Positions 1 through 5,238 of a stretch of DNA of 6,561 nt are shown here, piece by piece. Position numbers and translations under genes: made by a program. The notes beneath the pieces were generated by a model, which ran no database searches, was not told the DNA's origin, and was given only the letters and a program-made list of their open reading frames with translations. The DNA is taken from the NCBI GenBank assembly GCA_030018875.1, contig JASEHK010000082.1, positions 1 through 6,561 of the forward strand, given 5' to 3'. How positions within the stretch are numbered: the stretch's first letter is position 1; every line of letters starts with the position of its first letter. The DNA comes from Endomicrobiia bacterium. GTDB taxonomy: Bacteria > Elusimicrobiota > Endomicrobiia > PHAN01.

Positions 1-221
1 TGAAGAATACAGGCAGTGTATTGACTATTCCCAAAAAAATGACCAAGGGCGAAGAACTAATTATTTTGACACGCAGGGAGTATGAAAATGCCGTTTGTCG
101 TAGTAGGGAAATTTTAGGAGTACTGAAAATTATCGCCGAGGGTGAACAGGCATACCGCGAGGGAAATACCATATCAGCGTCTTCTTTGGACGAGGCATTA
201 AAAATCTATGCCAAGCGTTGA
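1..221 (+). CDS. Type II antitoxin, 5' end cut by one base
   Basis: Predicted small antitoxin of a toxin-antitoxin pair, expected to bind and neutralise the toxin encoded next and to repress its own promoter (family knowledge). The reading frame is open from base 3 and bases 1-2 are TG, so the true start is probably an ATG whose A lies just left of the window. That gives 73 residues starting MKNTGSVLTIPKKMTKGEEL. A TTG at 21 is the first complete start codon inside the window, but it would remove the N-terminal residues ahead of the LTIPKK stretch. The pattern LTIPKK-x-K-GEEL-x4-RREYE, followed by a charged helical C-terminus, resembles antitoxins paired with RelE/ParE toxins. Its last 14 nt overlap the toxin start, typical of TA operons. 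Base composition is AT-rich compared with the rest of the window. The family call rests on pattern and context and was not searched. Confidence 0.72.
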   Translation, partial: KNTGSVLTIPKKMTKGEELIILTRREYENAVCRSREILGVLKIIAEGEQAYREGNTISASSLDEALKIYAKR

Positions 222-480
222 AATTAAGAAAATCCATTTTGCGCCAAGATTTTTTAAATCATTCGGGAAACTTCCAACTCATATACAAATACTCGCCAGA
301 AAAAAGGACGCTCTGTTTCGCTTAAATCCTTTTGCGTCTCAACTCCAAACGCATAAACTCAAAGGTTCATTGTCCGGCATATGGTCATATTCCGTAAATT
401 ATCAATATAGATTGCTTTTTCGTTTTATTAAATCCGATGAGGTTTTATATTATGACATCGGGACACATGAGGTTTATTGA
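208..480 (+). CDS. RelE/ParE-superfamily toxin, probable mRNA interferase
   Basis: A 90-residue protein of normal length for RelE/StbE/YafQ-type toxins, which usually cleave mRNA on the ribosome. The core pattern is visible: basic N-terminal helices, then HKLKGSLSG (residues 49-57), W59, S60-YSVNY-x-YRLLFRF (to 73), and a C-terminal IGTHEVY. H49, R68, H87 and Y90 sit where this superfamily often has functional residues. Compared with E. coli YafQ as I recall it, H50 and H87 have counterparts, but H63 and D67 appear replaced by S62 and Q66, so this is closer to the general RelE/StbE group than to YafQ. The ATG at 208 lies inside the antitoxin gene (14-nt overlap), implying coupled translation. 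The TGA at 478-480 overlaps the etfB ATG by one base. AT-rich codon use differs from the downstream genes. A ParE-like (gyrase-targeting) role cannot be excluded. Confidence 0.82.
   Translation: MPSVEIKKIHFAPRFFKSFGKLPTHIQILARKKDALFRLNPFASQLQTHKLKGSLSGIWSYSVNYQYRLLFRFIKSDEVLYYDIGTHEVY
469..472 (+). promoter_or_regulatory. Ribosome binding site of etfB inside the toxin gene
   Basis: GAGG lies seven bases before the ATG at 480, within the last codons of the toxin gene. This spacing favours ATG 480 over the TTG at 477, which would only add one methionine. Confidence 0.6.
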
Positions 481-1265
481 TGAACATAATAGTATGTATC
501 AAACAGGTTCCAAACACCACCAACGTTCAGATAGACGAAAAGACCGGCACGCTCAAGAGAGAGGGCGTCGAAGCCGTCATAAATCCATTCGACGAGTACG
601 CCATTGAAGAAGGCGTGCGCCTGAAAGAGCGTTTCGGCGGCAGGGTTACCATTATTACGATGGGTCCTCCTCAGGCCGAAAAAGCCCTCAGAGACGCTCT
701 CGCCCGAGGCGCGGACGACGCGATACTCGTAAGCGACAGGGCGTTCGCGGGCGCCGATACATGGGCCACCTCATACACGCTCGCAAGGGCGATTCGCACG
801 CTGGGAGAATATGACATTATAATATGCGGAAAACAAGCCACCGACGGCGACACCGCGCAGGTCGGTCCCGGCGTGGCGGAAATGCTCGATGTTCCTCACG
901 TCGCCCACGTAAAAAAAATAGAGAACATAGAAAACAATCTGATGACCGTCGAAAGAATGATGGAAGACGGATACGATGTGATAGAGGCGCCGCTACCCGC
1001 TCTTGTGACCGTTGTAAAAGAAATCAATACGCCGCGTCTGCCGTCTCTTAAAGGGATGCTCGCGTCGAAAAAAGCCGTTATACCGCACTGGGGAGCCAAG
1101 GAACTCGGCGCCGACAAAGACAGCATAGGACTTGCCGGATCACCCACTCAGGTTATGAAAATATTCTCTCCTCCTCCTCGGTCCGGCGGCGAAACGCTTT
1201 CCGGAACACCCGACGAAATGTCCCGTTCCCTCGTCGAAAAACTTCAAAATCTCAAGGTGATTTAA
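480..1265 (+). CDS. etfB: Electron transfer flavoprotein subunit beta
   Basis: EtfB (FixA family), the nucleotide-binding small subunit of the ETF heterodimer, which passes electrons between a dehydrogenase and an acceptor. In canonical ETFs it binds AMP; in electron-bifurcating ETFs it holds a second FAD. The protein has 261 residues, normal for the family. Motifs in order: N-terminal VCIKQVPNT (residues 5-13); IDEKTGTLKREG and NPFDEYAIEEG (residues 18-43), the latter typical of ETFs of anaerobes; RGADDAILVSD; the nucleotide loop ATDGDTAQVGP (residues 120-130); LPALVTVVKEINTPRLPSLKGM; GSPTQVMKIFSPPPRSGGE; and a C-terminal LVEKLQNLKVI. The start overlaps the toxin stop (TGATG), so the toxin-antitoxin pair and etfBA could share a transcript. 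The stop TAA lies in an 11-bp repeat that recurs just before etfA. No partner dehydrogenase is in the window, so the substrate is unknown. Confidence 0.95.
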   Translation: MNIIVCIKQVPNTTNVQIDEKTGTLKREGVEAVINPFDEYAIEEGVRLKERFGGRVTIITMGPPQAEKALRDALARGADDAILVSDRAFAGADTWATSYTLARAIRTLGEYDIIICGKQATDGDTAQVGPGVAEMLDVPHVAHVKKIENIENNLMTVERMMEDGYDVIEAPLPALVTVVKEINTPRLPSLKGMLASKKAVIPHWGAKELGADKDSIGLAGSPTQVMKIFSPPPRSGGETLSGTPDEMSRSLVEKLQNLKVI

Positions 1266-1370
1266 TGCTGTGCGACATAAATAAAGATTGGATTGTAGCC
1301 GCTGTCCTTGGTCGGCATAGCCAAGCCCCGCCTTGGCGGGAGCAACTATCTTTAGGTAACAAGGTGATTT
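1264..1370 (+). mobile_element. Putative 107-bp palindromic insertion flanked by 11-bp direct repeat
   Basis: CAAGGTGATTT occurs at 1253-1263 and again, exactly, at 1360-1370. Removing one copy plus the 96 bases between them joins etfB as AAG-GTG-ATT-TGA, followed by one base and the etfA ATG, a normal tight etfB/etfA junction. This looks like an insertion that duplicated its target. The interior can fold as a three-way junction. TAAA 1282-1285 pairs with TTTA 1351-1354. GATTGTAGC 1291-1299 pairs with GCAACTATC 1342-1350 at 7 of 9 positions. CTTGG 1307-1311 pairs with CCAAG 1321-1325. CCCGC 1327-1331 pairs with GCGGG 1336-1340. There is no transposase, so any movement would need enzymes encoded elsewhere. 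A chance 11-bp repeat or an ancient local duplication is the alternative. Confidence 0.5.
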
Positions 1371-1372
1371 GA
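1265..1372 (+). CDS. Small coupled ORF spanning the insertion, coding doubtful
   Basis: A 35-codon ORF starts at the ATG overlapping the etfB stop (TAATG) and ends with TGA one base before the etfA ATG. The peptide begins MLCDINKDWIVAAVLG, contains QAPPWREQ, and ends GNKVI, echoing the EtfB C-terminus LKVI because both come from the repeated 11 bp. No domain, signal peptide or membrane helix is evident. The ORF may only keep ribosomes moving from etfB to etfA across the insertion, or be open by chance: 35 codons is short. Its start can use the AAGGTG at 1254-1259 as ribosome binding site. Confidence 0.25.
   Translation: MLCDINKDWIVAAVLGRHSQAPPWREQLSLGNKVI
1361..1366 (+). promoter_or_regulatory. 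Ribosome binding site of etfA
   Basis: AAGGTG lies seven bases before the ATG at 1374 and supports that start. It is part of the second copy of the 11-bp direct repeat. The first copy carries the same AAGGTG at the end of etfB, so the presumed duplication preserved both the etfB C-terminus and the etfA ribosome binding site. Confidence 0.65.
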
Positions 1373-1373
1373 A

Positions 1374-2615
1374 ATGGCCAACGAAATCCGCGTCATCAAA
1401 GAAAAATGCACCGGCTGCATTCTGTGTTTCAGGGAGTGTATGTTCGGCGCTATCAGTATAATAGACGAAGAGCGGCAGATTTCCGACGGCCGCAGGATAA
1501 AAAAACTCGCCCGGATAGACCTCGACAAATGCACATTCTGCGGCGCTTGCGTCGCGGCTTGCAAGAAGTTTGCGGCGATAGAGCTTAAAAAAGAAGAGTC
1601 GGCCGTGCATCTCGACATTGACCCGTCGCATTACCGCGGGATATGGATTTATGCCGAACAGCGTCACGGGGAAATATCGCCCGTGGTTTACGAACTCATT
1701 TCCGAAGCCCGCCGCCTTGCCGACAAACTCGGAGTGAAACTATCGGCAGTACTGATGGGCGACAAAATCGAGTCCAAGGCCAAAGACCTTATATACTACG
1801 GCGCCGACAAGGTTTATATTTTCGACGACCCTGTTCTGGCCGAGTTTCAGGACGACCCCTATTCGGAGCTTTTGGCCAAATTAATAGCCGAGGAAAAGCC
1901 CGAGATAGTTTTGATGGGAGCCACGAACATCGGACGGTCTTTCGCCTCCCGCGTCGCCGCCAAAATTCGCACGGGGCTCACCGCCGACTGCACCGCCCTC
2001 GATGTGGACGTGTCCACGCGCAATCTTTTGCAGACGCGCCCGGCCTTCGGCGGAAATATAATGGCCACGATTTTGACTCCGAGCCACCGCCCGCAGATGG
2101 CGACCGTCAGGCACAAGGTCTTCAAGCCCGCCGCGCCCGAGCCGTCGCGCAAGGGCGAAGTCGTCAGGAAAAACGTCAACCATTCGGAGTTGGTCGTCCG
2201 CACGAAGTTTTTGAAGTTCGTCAAGGACGCCTCGGCCAAAGTCAATCTCGCCGACGCCGACATCATCGTCTCAGGCGGCCGGGGCTTGGGCAAACCGGAA
2301 GGATTCAAATTGCTCGAAGAACTCGCCGAAGCCCTCGGAGGAGCCGTCGGGTCGTCGCGCGCCGCAGTAGACGCGGGATGGATAGCGTATTCCCATCAGG
2401 TCGGCCAGACCGGCAGGACTGTCAGCCCCAAAATATACGTGGCCTGCGGAATTTCCGGACAAATCCAGCATCTCGTCGGAATGAACTCTTCCGACATAAT
2501 CATAGCGATAAACAAAGACGCGTCATCCCCGATGATGAAGATGGCGTCCTTCGCCCTCGAAGGCGACATCTACGAAATCGTTCCCGCCCTGATAAAAGCC
2601 ATCAAGGAAAGATAA
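1374..2615 (+). CDS. etfA: Electron transfer flavoprotein subunit alpha with N-terminal 2[4Fe-4S] ferredoxin domain
   Basis: EtfA (FixB family), 413 residues. This is longer than the usual ~320-340 because of an N-terminal ferredoxin domain. That domain has two full cluster motifs: C12-x2-C15-x2-C18-x3-C22 and C53-x2-C56-x2-C59-x3-C63. The ETF alpha N-terminal domain follows (about residues 85-270; GIWIYAEQRHGEISPV, DKVYIFDD, PEIVLMGATNIGRSFASRVA). The C-terminal FAD domain contains SGGRGLGK (about 299-306), SSRAAVDAGW (about 326-335), HQVGQTGRTVSP (about 342-353), GISGQIQH and IIIAINKDASSPM. The usual ADYGIVGD near the end reads ASFALEGD here. Ferredoxin-fused EtfA occurs in anaerobic electron-bifurcating systems such as CarE and LctC of Acetobacterium woodii, where the clusters relay electrons toward ferredoxin or the partner. 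Bifurcation here is inference. The protein is cytoplasmic and pairs with EtfB upstream. Confidence 0.95.
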   Translation: MANEIRVIKEKCTGCILCFRECMFGAISIIDEERQISDGRRIKKLARIDLDKCTFCGACVAACKKFAAIELKKEESAVHLDIDPSHYRGIWIYAEQRHGEISPVVYELISEARRLADKLGVKLSAVLMGDKIESKAKDLIYYGADKVYIFDDPVLAEFQDDPYSELLAKLIAEEKPEIVLMGATNIGRSFASRVAAKIRTGLTADCTALDVDVSTRNLLQTRPAFGGNIMATILTPSHRPQMATVRHKVFKPAAPEPSRKGEVVRKNVNHSELVVRTKFLKFVKDASAKVNLADADIIVSGGRGLGKPEGFKLLEELAEALGGAVGSSRAAVDAGWIAYSHQVGQTGRTVSPKIYVACGISGQIQHLVGMNSSDIIIAINKDASSPMMKMASFALEGDIYEIVPALIKAIKER

Positions 2616-2657
2616 TTTCAAACAGATTAAATTGATTTATGAAAAAAATCCGGGTCA

Positions 2658-2723
2658 TTTCGGATTAGTTCCGGTGTCTTTCAAGTAGTTCCGCTCCGTT
2701 TCAAATTACATCTCGACTTTCAA
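2658..2723 (+). repeat. Degenerate ~20-bp tandem repeat, three units plus a partial
   Basis: Units begin with TTTC at 2658, 2679, 2699 and 2718, giving lengths of 21, 20 and 19 bp. The first two share TAGTTCCG (2666-2673 and 2686-2693), and the last three share TTTCAA. It lies in the gap between etfA and the panE-like gene. Arrays of ~20-bp sites near ends are known for IS21-family elements, and operator arrays also look like this. No transposase is nearby, so the nature of the array is open. Confidence 0.45.
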
Positions 2724-2736
2724 AAAAGGGGGGGAA

Positions 2737-2757
2737 TTGCGCAAAATAACCGCGCAA
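2737..2757. promoter_or_regulatory. Dyad TTGCGC-N9-GCGCAA upstream of the panE-like gene
   Basis: A perfect 6-bp inverted repeat with a 9-base spacer sits 44 bases before the ATG at 2802. Its left arm also lies in the palindrome TTGCGCAA (2737-2744). It sits between two A6-G tracts (2722-2734 and 2771-2781). Position and symmetry suit a repressor site, but no regulator is known and chance is possible. Confidence 0.25.
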
Positions 2758-2801
2758 AGCTTGTGGCCGCAAAAAAGGGGGAGTTTCATAGAGTATAAAA
2801 T

Positions 2802-3785
2802 ATGCGCAAGAAAATCGTCATCGTCGGCGCGGGCGCGATGGGCACGCTTTTCGCGGCTCTTCTTTCGCGCTCGACGGGCATAGAAGTTACTCTCGCAGCA
2901 AAGACGCCGTCGGCGGCGTCTCGTCTCAGAAAAAAAGGAATAATACTGACCGGCGCAGCCTCGCGCCTTCGCGTCCCGCCGAAAAAAATCGAAATCGTTT
3001 CCCCTGCCGACCTTGCGCGCCTCAAGTCCCACCGCCGGAAAGACTCCCGCGTACATTCCGCCGACATCGCCGTAATTCTGGTAAAATCTTTCGATACCGC
3101 CTCCGCCGTCAGAGATTTTGCGCCGCTTATCGGCAGGGAGACCGTCGTTCTGACTTTTCAAAACGGTCTGGGCAATGTCGAGGCCATAAAAAAAACTCTC
3201 GACGAAATTCTGCCGCGGCGCCTGAGACCGTCCGCGATTCTATCCGGAGCCACCACCGTCGGCGCGACACTTATAAAACCCGGCGTCGTCGTCCATACGG
3301 GCGAAGGCGAAACGCTCATCGCCTACGACTCGGCGCGGGAGAGAAAATATGCCGCCCGCTCTTGTGAACTTTTGGCCGGAGCCGGAATAAAAGTCAGGGC
3401 CGTCCGCGGCTCGGCCTCTATCCTCTGGTCGAAACTCATCGTCAACGCCGCCATCAACCCCGTCGGCGCGTTGTTTCTTGAAACCAACGGAGAGATACTC
3501 AAAAACGATTTCGCTTTGAGTATGACTCTTAATGCCGCCCGCGAAGCCGCGGCCGTGGCCCGCGCCGAAAATATCCGCCTGCTTTATCGGTCGCCATCCG
3601 CCAAAGTCAAATCAGTTCTTGCCTCGACGTCTCGAAATAAAAACTCCATGCTTGGGGACATTCTCTCGGGCCGTCCGACGGAAATTGACGCCATAAACGG
3701 CGCGGTTTTGCGCGTTGCGAAGCGTCTGGGTGTTTCGGCGCCGTACAATCGCGTGTTGCGCAACAGCGTGAGAATTTGTCGTTAA
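2802..3785 (+). CDS. panE: Ketopantoate reductase family protein (2-dehydropantoate 2-reductase)
   Basis: Probably reduces 2-dehydropantoate to pantoate with NADPH, a step toward pantothenate and CoA in the cytoplasm. The protein has 327 residues, slightly longer than the usual ~300. Evidence in order: Rossmann motif GAGAMG (residues 9-14) for NADPH; a basic, family-atypical stretch SHRRKDSRVHSAD around residues 77-89; VKSFDT; TFQNGLGN, the conserved QNG of the family; GATTVGATLIKPGVVVHTGEG; LWSKLIVNAAINPVGAL with the predicted catalytic lysine K211; and SMLGDILSGRPTEIDAING with the conserved glutamate E294. No other pantothenate gene is in the window, so a related 2-oxoacid reductase function remains possible. 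ATG 2802 puts the Rossmann fold at the very N-terminus, as expected. The Shine-Dalgarno is weak (TAGAG eight bases upstream). The gene stands alone, with a 186-bp gap before and a 156-bp gap after. Confidence 0.88.
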   Translation: MRKKIVIVGAGAMGTLFAALLSRSTGIEVTLAAKTPSAASRLRKKGIILTGAASRLRVPPKKIEIVSPADLARLKSHRRKDSRVHSADIAVILVKSFDTASAVRDFAPLIGRETVVLTFQNGLGNVEAIKKTLDEILPRRLRPSAILSGATTVGATLIKPGVVVHTGEGETLIAYDSARERKYAARSCELLAGAGIKVRAVRGSASILWSKLIVNAAINPVGALFLETNGEILKNDFALSMTLNAAREAAAVARAENIRLLYRSPSAKVKSVLASTSRNKNSMLGDILSGRPTEIDAINGAVLRVAKRLGVSAPYNRVLRNSVRICR

Positions 3786-3842
3786 TTTTTCTTTTTTGAA
3801 ACTCTCCCCGTCGTATTATGCGTCGGTTTTCGTCGGATTTTG

Positions 3843-3848
3843 TATAAT
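3843..3848 (+). promoter_or_regulatory. Candidate -10 element TATAAT
   Basis: A perfect TATAAT preceded by TTTG lies in the gap before the C45-family gene, 93 bases upstream of its ATG. No good -35 is seen 16-18 bases upstream: that region has a CGTCGGTTTT/CGTCGGATTT tandem at 3821-3840. If used, the transcript leader would contain the palindrome at 3858-3907. Confidence 0.35.
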
Positions 3849-3857
3849 AATCGCGGC

Positions 3858-3907
3858 TTTCGGGTCAGCGATTGTCCGCTACGGCTTCGCTAATTTCGTG
3901 CCCGAAA
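3858..3907. repeat. 50-bp nested palindrome in the leader of the C45 gene
   Basis: TTTCGGG (3858-3864) pairs with CCCGAAA (3901-3907). Inside it, AGCGA (3867-3871) pairs with TCGCT (3887-3891), and CCG (3876-3878) pairs with CGG (3882-3884) around a CTA loop. The nested stems suggest an RNA leader structure or a REP-like intergenic repeat. It is not followed by a T-run, so it is not an intrinsic terminator. Confidence 0.4.
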
Positions 3908-3941
3908 TCCCGATAAACATATCAAGTTCAACATCCGATAA

Positions 3942-5075
3942 ATGATGAATAAAAACTTTTTGGCCGTATCGGGCTCGCCGCGCGATATGGGTCGCCGTCA
4001 GGGCTCCGAGTTCGCGGCGGACATCAAGGGAACGTTCAAAAGAGTTCTCGGTTTTGAAGGCATAAAACTCGTCAAACCTTTTTTTCTGCCCAACGCCGTA
4101 TTCGGATTGCTCGTAAAGCGCGAGATTACGTCCAAGTGGCTCTCAAATATAAAGGTGGTCGCGCCGCACCAGTACGAAAGATTCGAGGGCATATCCGAAG
4201 GCTCCGGCGCTCCGTTGGCCGAGCTTCTCTCAATACAGGCGTTGGAGGTAATGGCCGACGACGTGTCGCTCGTCATAGAAGGTTGCTTCTCAGCCGCTTT
4301 TGCGCCGTCCAGAACGTCCGACGGGGAGCCCGTCGTGGTCAAAAATTTCGATTTCATACGCGATTTCGCCGACGACAATATCGCCCGCCTCTCTTCCCCG
4401 CAAAACGGTTTCGCCAGTTTTGAGCTTACTTATAAACAGATAACCGGCTCCCACGACGGGATGAATGAAAAGGGGCTGGTAATAACGTACAACTACGGAC
4501 TTACCGTCGAGAAAACCCAAGCCCGCCTGCCGATAACTCTTTTGGTTCAGGAGATGCTCGAAAACTGCGCTACCGTCGAGCATGCTCTTGCGCTGGTGGG
4601 GAATTTCCGTTTTCCCAACGCGGCCATACTCACCATCGCCGACGCTTCTGGAGCGGCCGCTTCCGTCGAGATAACTCCGGAACATATCGCGGTGCGTCGG
4701 CCACAAGACGGCATTTTAGTCAACACGAACTTCTTCTCCTGTCATGAGACCGTCAAATACGACATTCCGCGCTCGGCCAGATATTCCAAAAAGGCCCCCG
4801 CCGGAATAAGGGGCCGCAGAATACACGAGACCAACGAGTTGAGATACACTCGCGCCGTCGAGATAATCAAGACGACCAAGAAGCTCGGCGAAGAGGACTT
4901 CATAAAGCTTTTGTCCGACCATTCCCTCGGCGCGGCGGGCTCCGAGGACACCATTTGCCGTCACGGGGATTTCTTCAGGACACAGGTCTCGGCGATTTTT
5001 TATCCGCGCCGCCGCCGGATATTAGTGGCTTTCGGTTTTCCGTGCTCTTCTGAGTTCAGCGAGTATGTTTTTTGA
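3942..5075 (+). CDS. Peptidase C45 / acyl-CoA:6-APA acyltransferase-like Ntn hydrolase
   Basis: Predicted N-terminal-nucleophile amidohydrolase of the family that includes isopenicillin N acyltransferase. Members cleave themselves before a cysteine, which then attacks amide bonds. The protein has 377 residues. The N-terminal part (VSGSPRDMGRRQGSEFAADI) matches the usual opening. At about residue 110 comes VIEGCFSAAFAPSR, where G114|C115 is the expected self-cleavage site and C115 the nucleophile. This is followed by DGEPVVVKNFDF with N135 and D137, and GMNEKGLVITYN (from residue 173), all hallmarks of the fold. No signal peptide or membrane segment is evident, so it is likely cytoplasmic. Two ATGs (3942, 3945) compete; using the second shifts numbering by one. 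No clear Shine-Dalgarno is present. Real substrates in anaerobes are mostly unknown; a penicillin-related role should not be assumed. Neighbours give no clue to substrate. Confidence 0.82.
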   Translation: MMNKNFLAVSGSPRDMGRRQGSEFAADIKGTFKRVLGFEGIKLVKPFFLPNAVFGLLVKREITSKWLSNIKVVAPHQYERFEGISEGSGAPLAELLSIQALEVMADDVSLVIEGCFSAAFAPSRTSDGEPVVVKNFDFIRDFADDNIARLSSPQNGFASFELTYKQITGSHDGMNEKGLVITYNYGLTVEKTQARLPITLLVQEMLENCATVEHALALVGNFRFPNAAILTIADASGAAASVEITPEHIAVRRPQDGILVNTNFFSCHETVKYDIPRSARYSKKAPAGIRGRRIHETNELRYTRAVEIIKTTKKLGEEDFIKLLSDHSLGAAGSEDTICRHGDFFRTQVSAIFYPRRRRILVAFGFPCSSEFSEYVF

Positions 5076-5179
5076 CGGTATAAAGTCACACGTATCCGCC
5101 AAAAACTCGACGGAGCGACAAAATGCTCGATAAATCGCACCACTGCATATTTGGTTTTTTTTTGGTATTTTTTGTAGCG

Positions 5180-5195
5180 GTCGCATTTATGCGAC
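5180..5195. repeat. Perfect 7-bp palindrome GTCGCAT-TT-ATGCGAC
   Basis: An inverted repeat with a two-base centre (or a 6-bp stem with a TTTA loop) sits 43 bases before metF. It is preceded, not followed, by T9 (5155-5163) and T6 (5168-5173) runs, so it does not fit a + strand intrinsic terminator. It could be an intergenic palindromic repeat or an operator. Confidence 0.4.
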
Positions 5196-5238
5196 ATCAA
5201 CATAAAGCAATAGTTTTACCGGATACCTGTGAGATAAA

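Noticed and set aside
1643..2635. 330-codon + strand ORF in another frame over etfA
   Set aside because: Its product is Arg/Gln/Pro-rich low-complexity sequence with no domain, and the overlapping EtfA frame has full motifs.
2647..2666. Hairpin AATCCG-N8-CGGATT as terminator of etfA
   Set aside because: The stem is only six pairs with two A-T pairs at its base, and no T-run follows.
2640..2669. Nine-codon ORF beginning MKKIRVISD
   Set aside because: It is far too short, has no convincing Shine-Dalgarno, and runs into the tandem-repeat array.
2791..2804. TATAAA just before the panE ATG as a leaderless promoter
   Set aside because: The box ends two bases before the ATG, too close for the start codon to be transcribed from it.
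3754..3792. Palindrome TGTTGCGCAACA plus T-rich stretch as terminator of panE
   Set aside because: The palindrome is inside the coding region, and about 20 bases separate it from the T-rich stretch after the stop codon.
5113..5163. GAGC/GCTC stem then T9 as terminator after the C45 gene
   Set aside because: The stem is only about four to five pairs, and 26 bases separate it from the T-run.
5076..5238. SAM or folate riboswitch upstream of metF
   Set aside because: The gap has no recognisable conserved core or multi-helix junction, only the short palindrome and T-runs.
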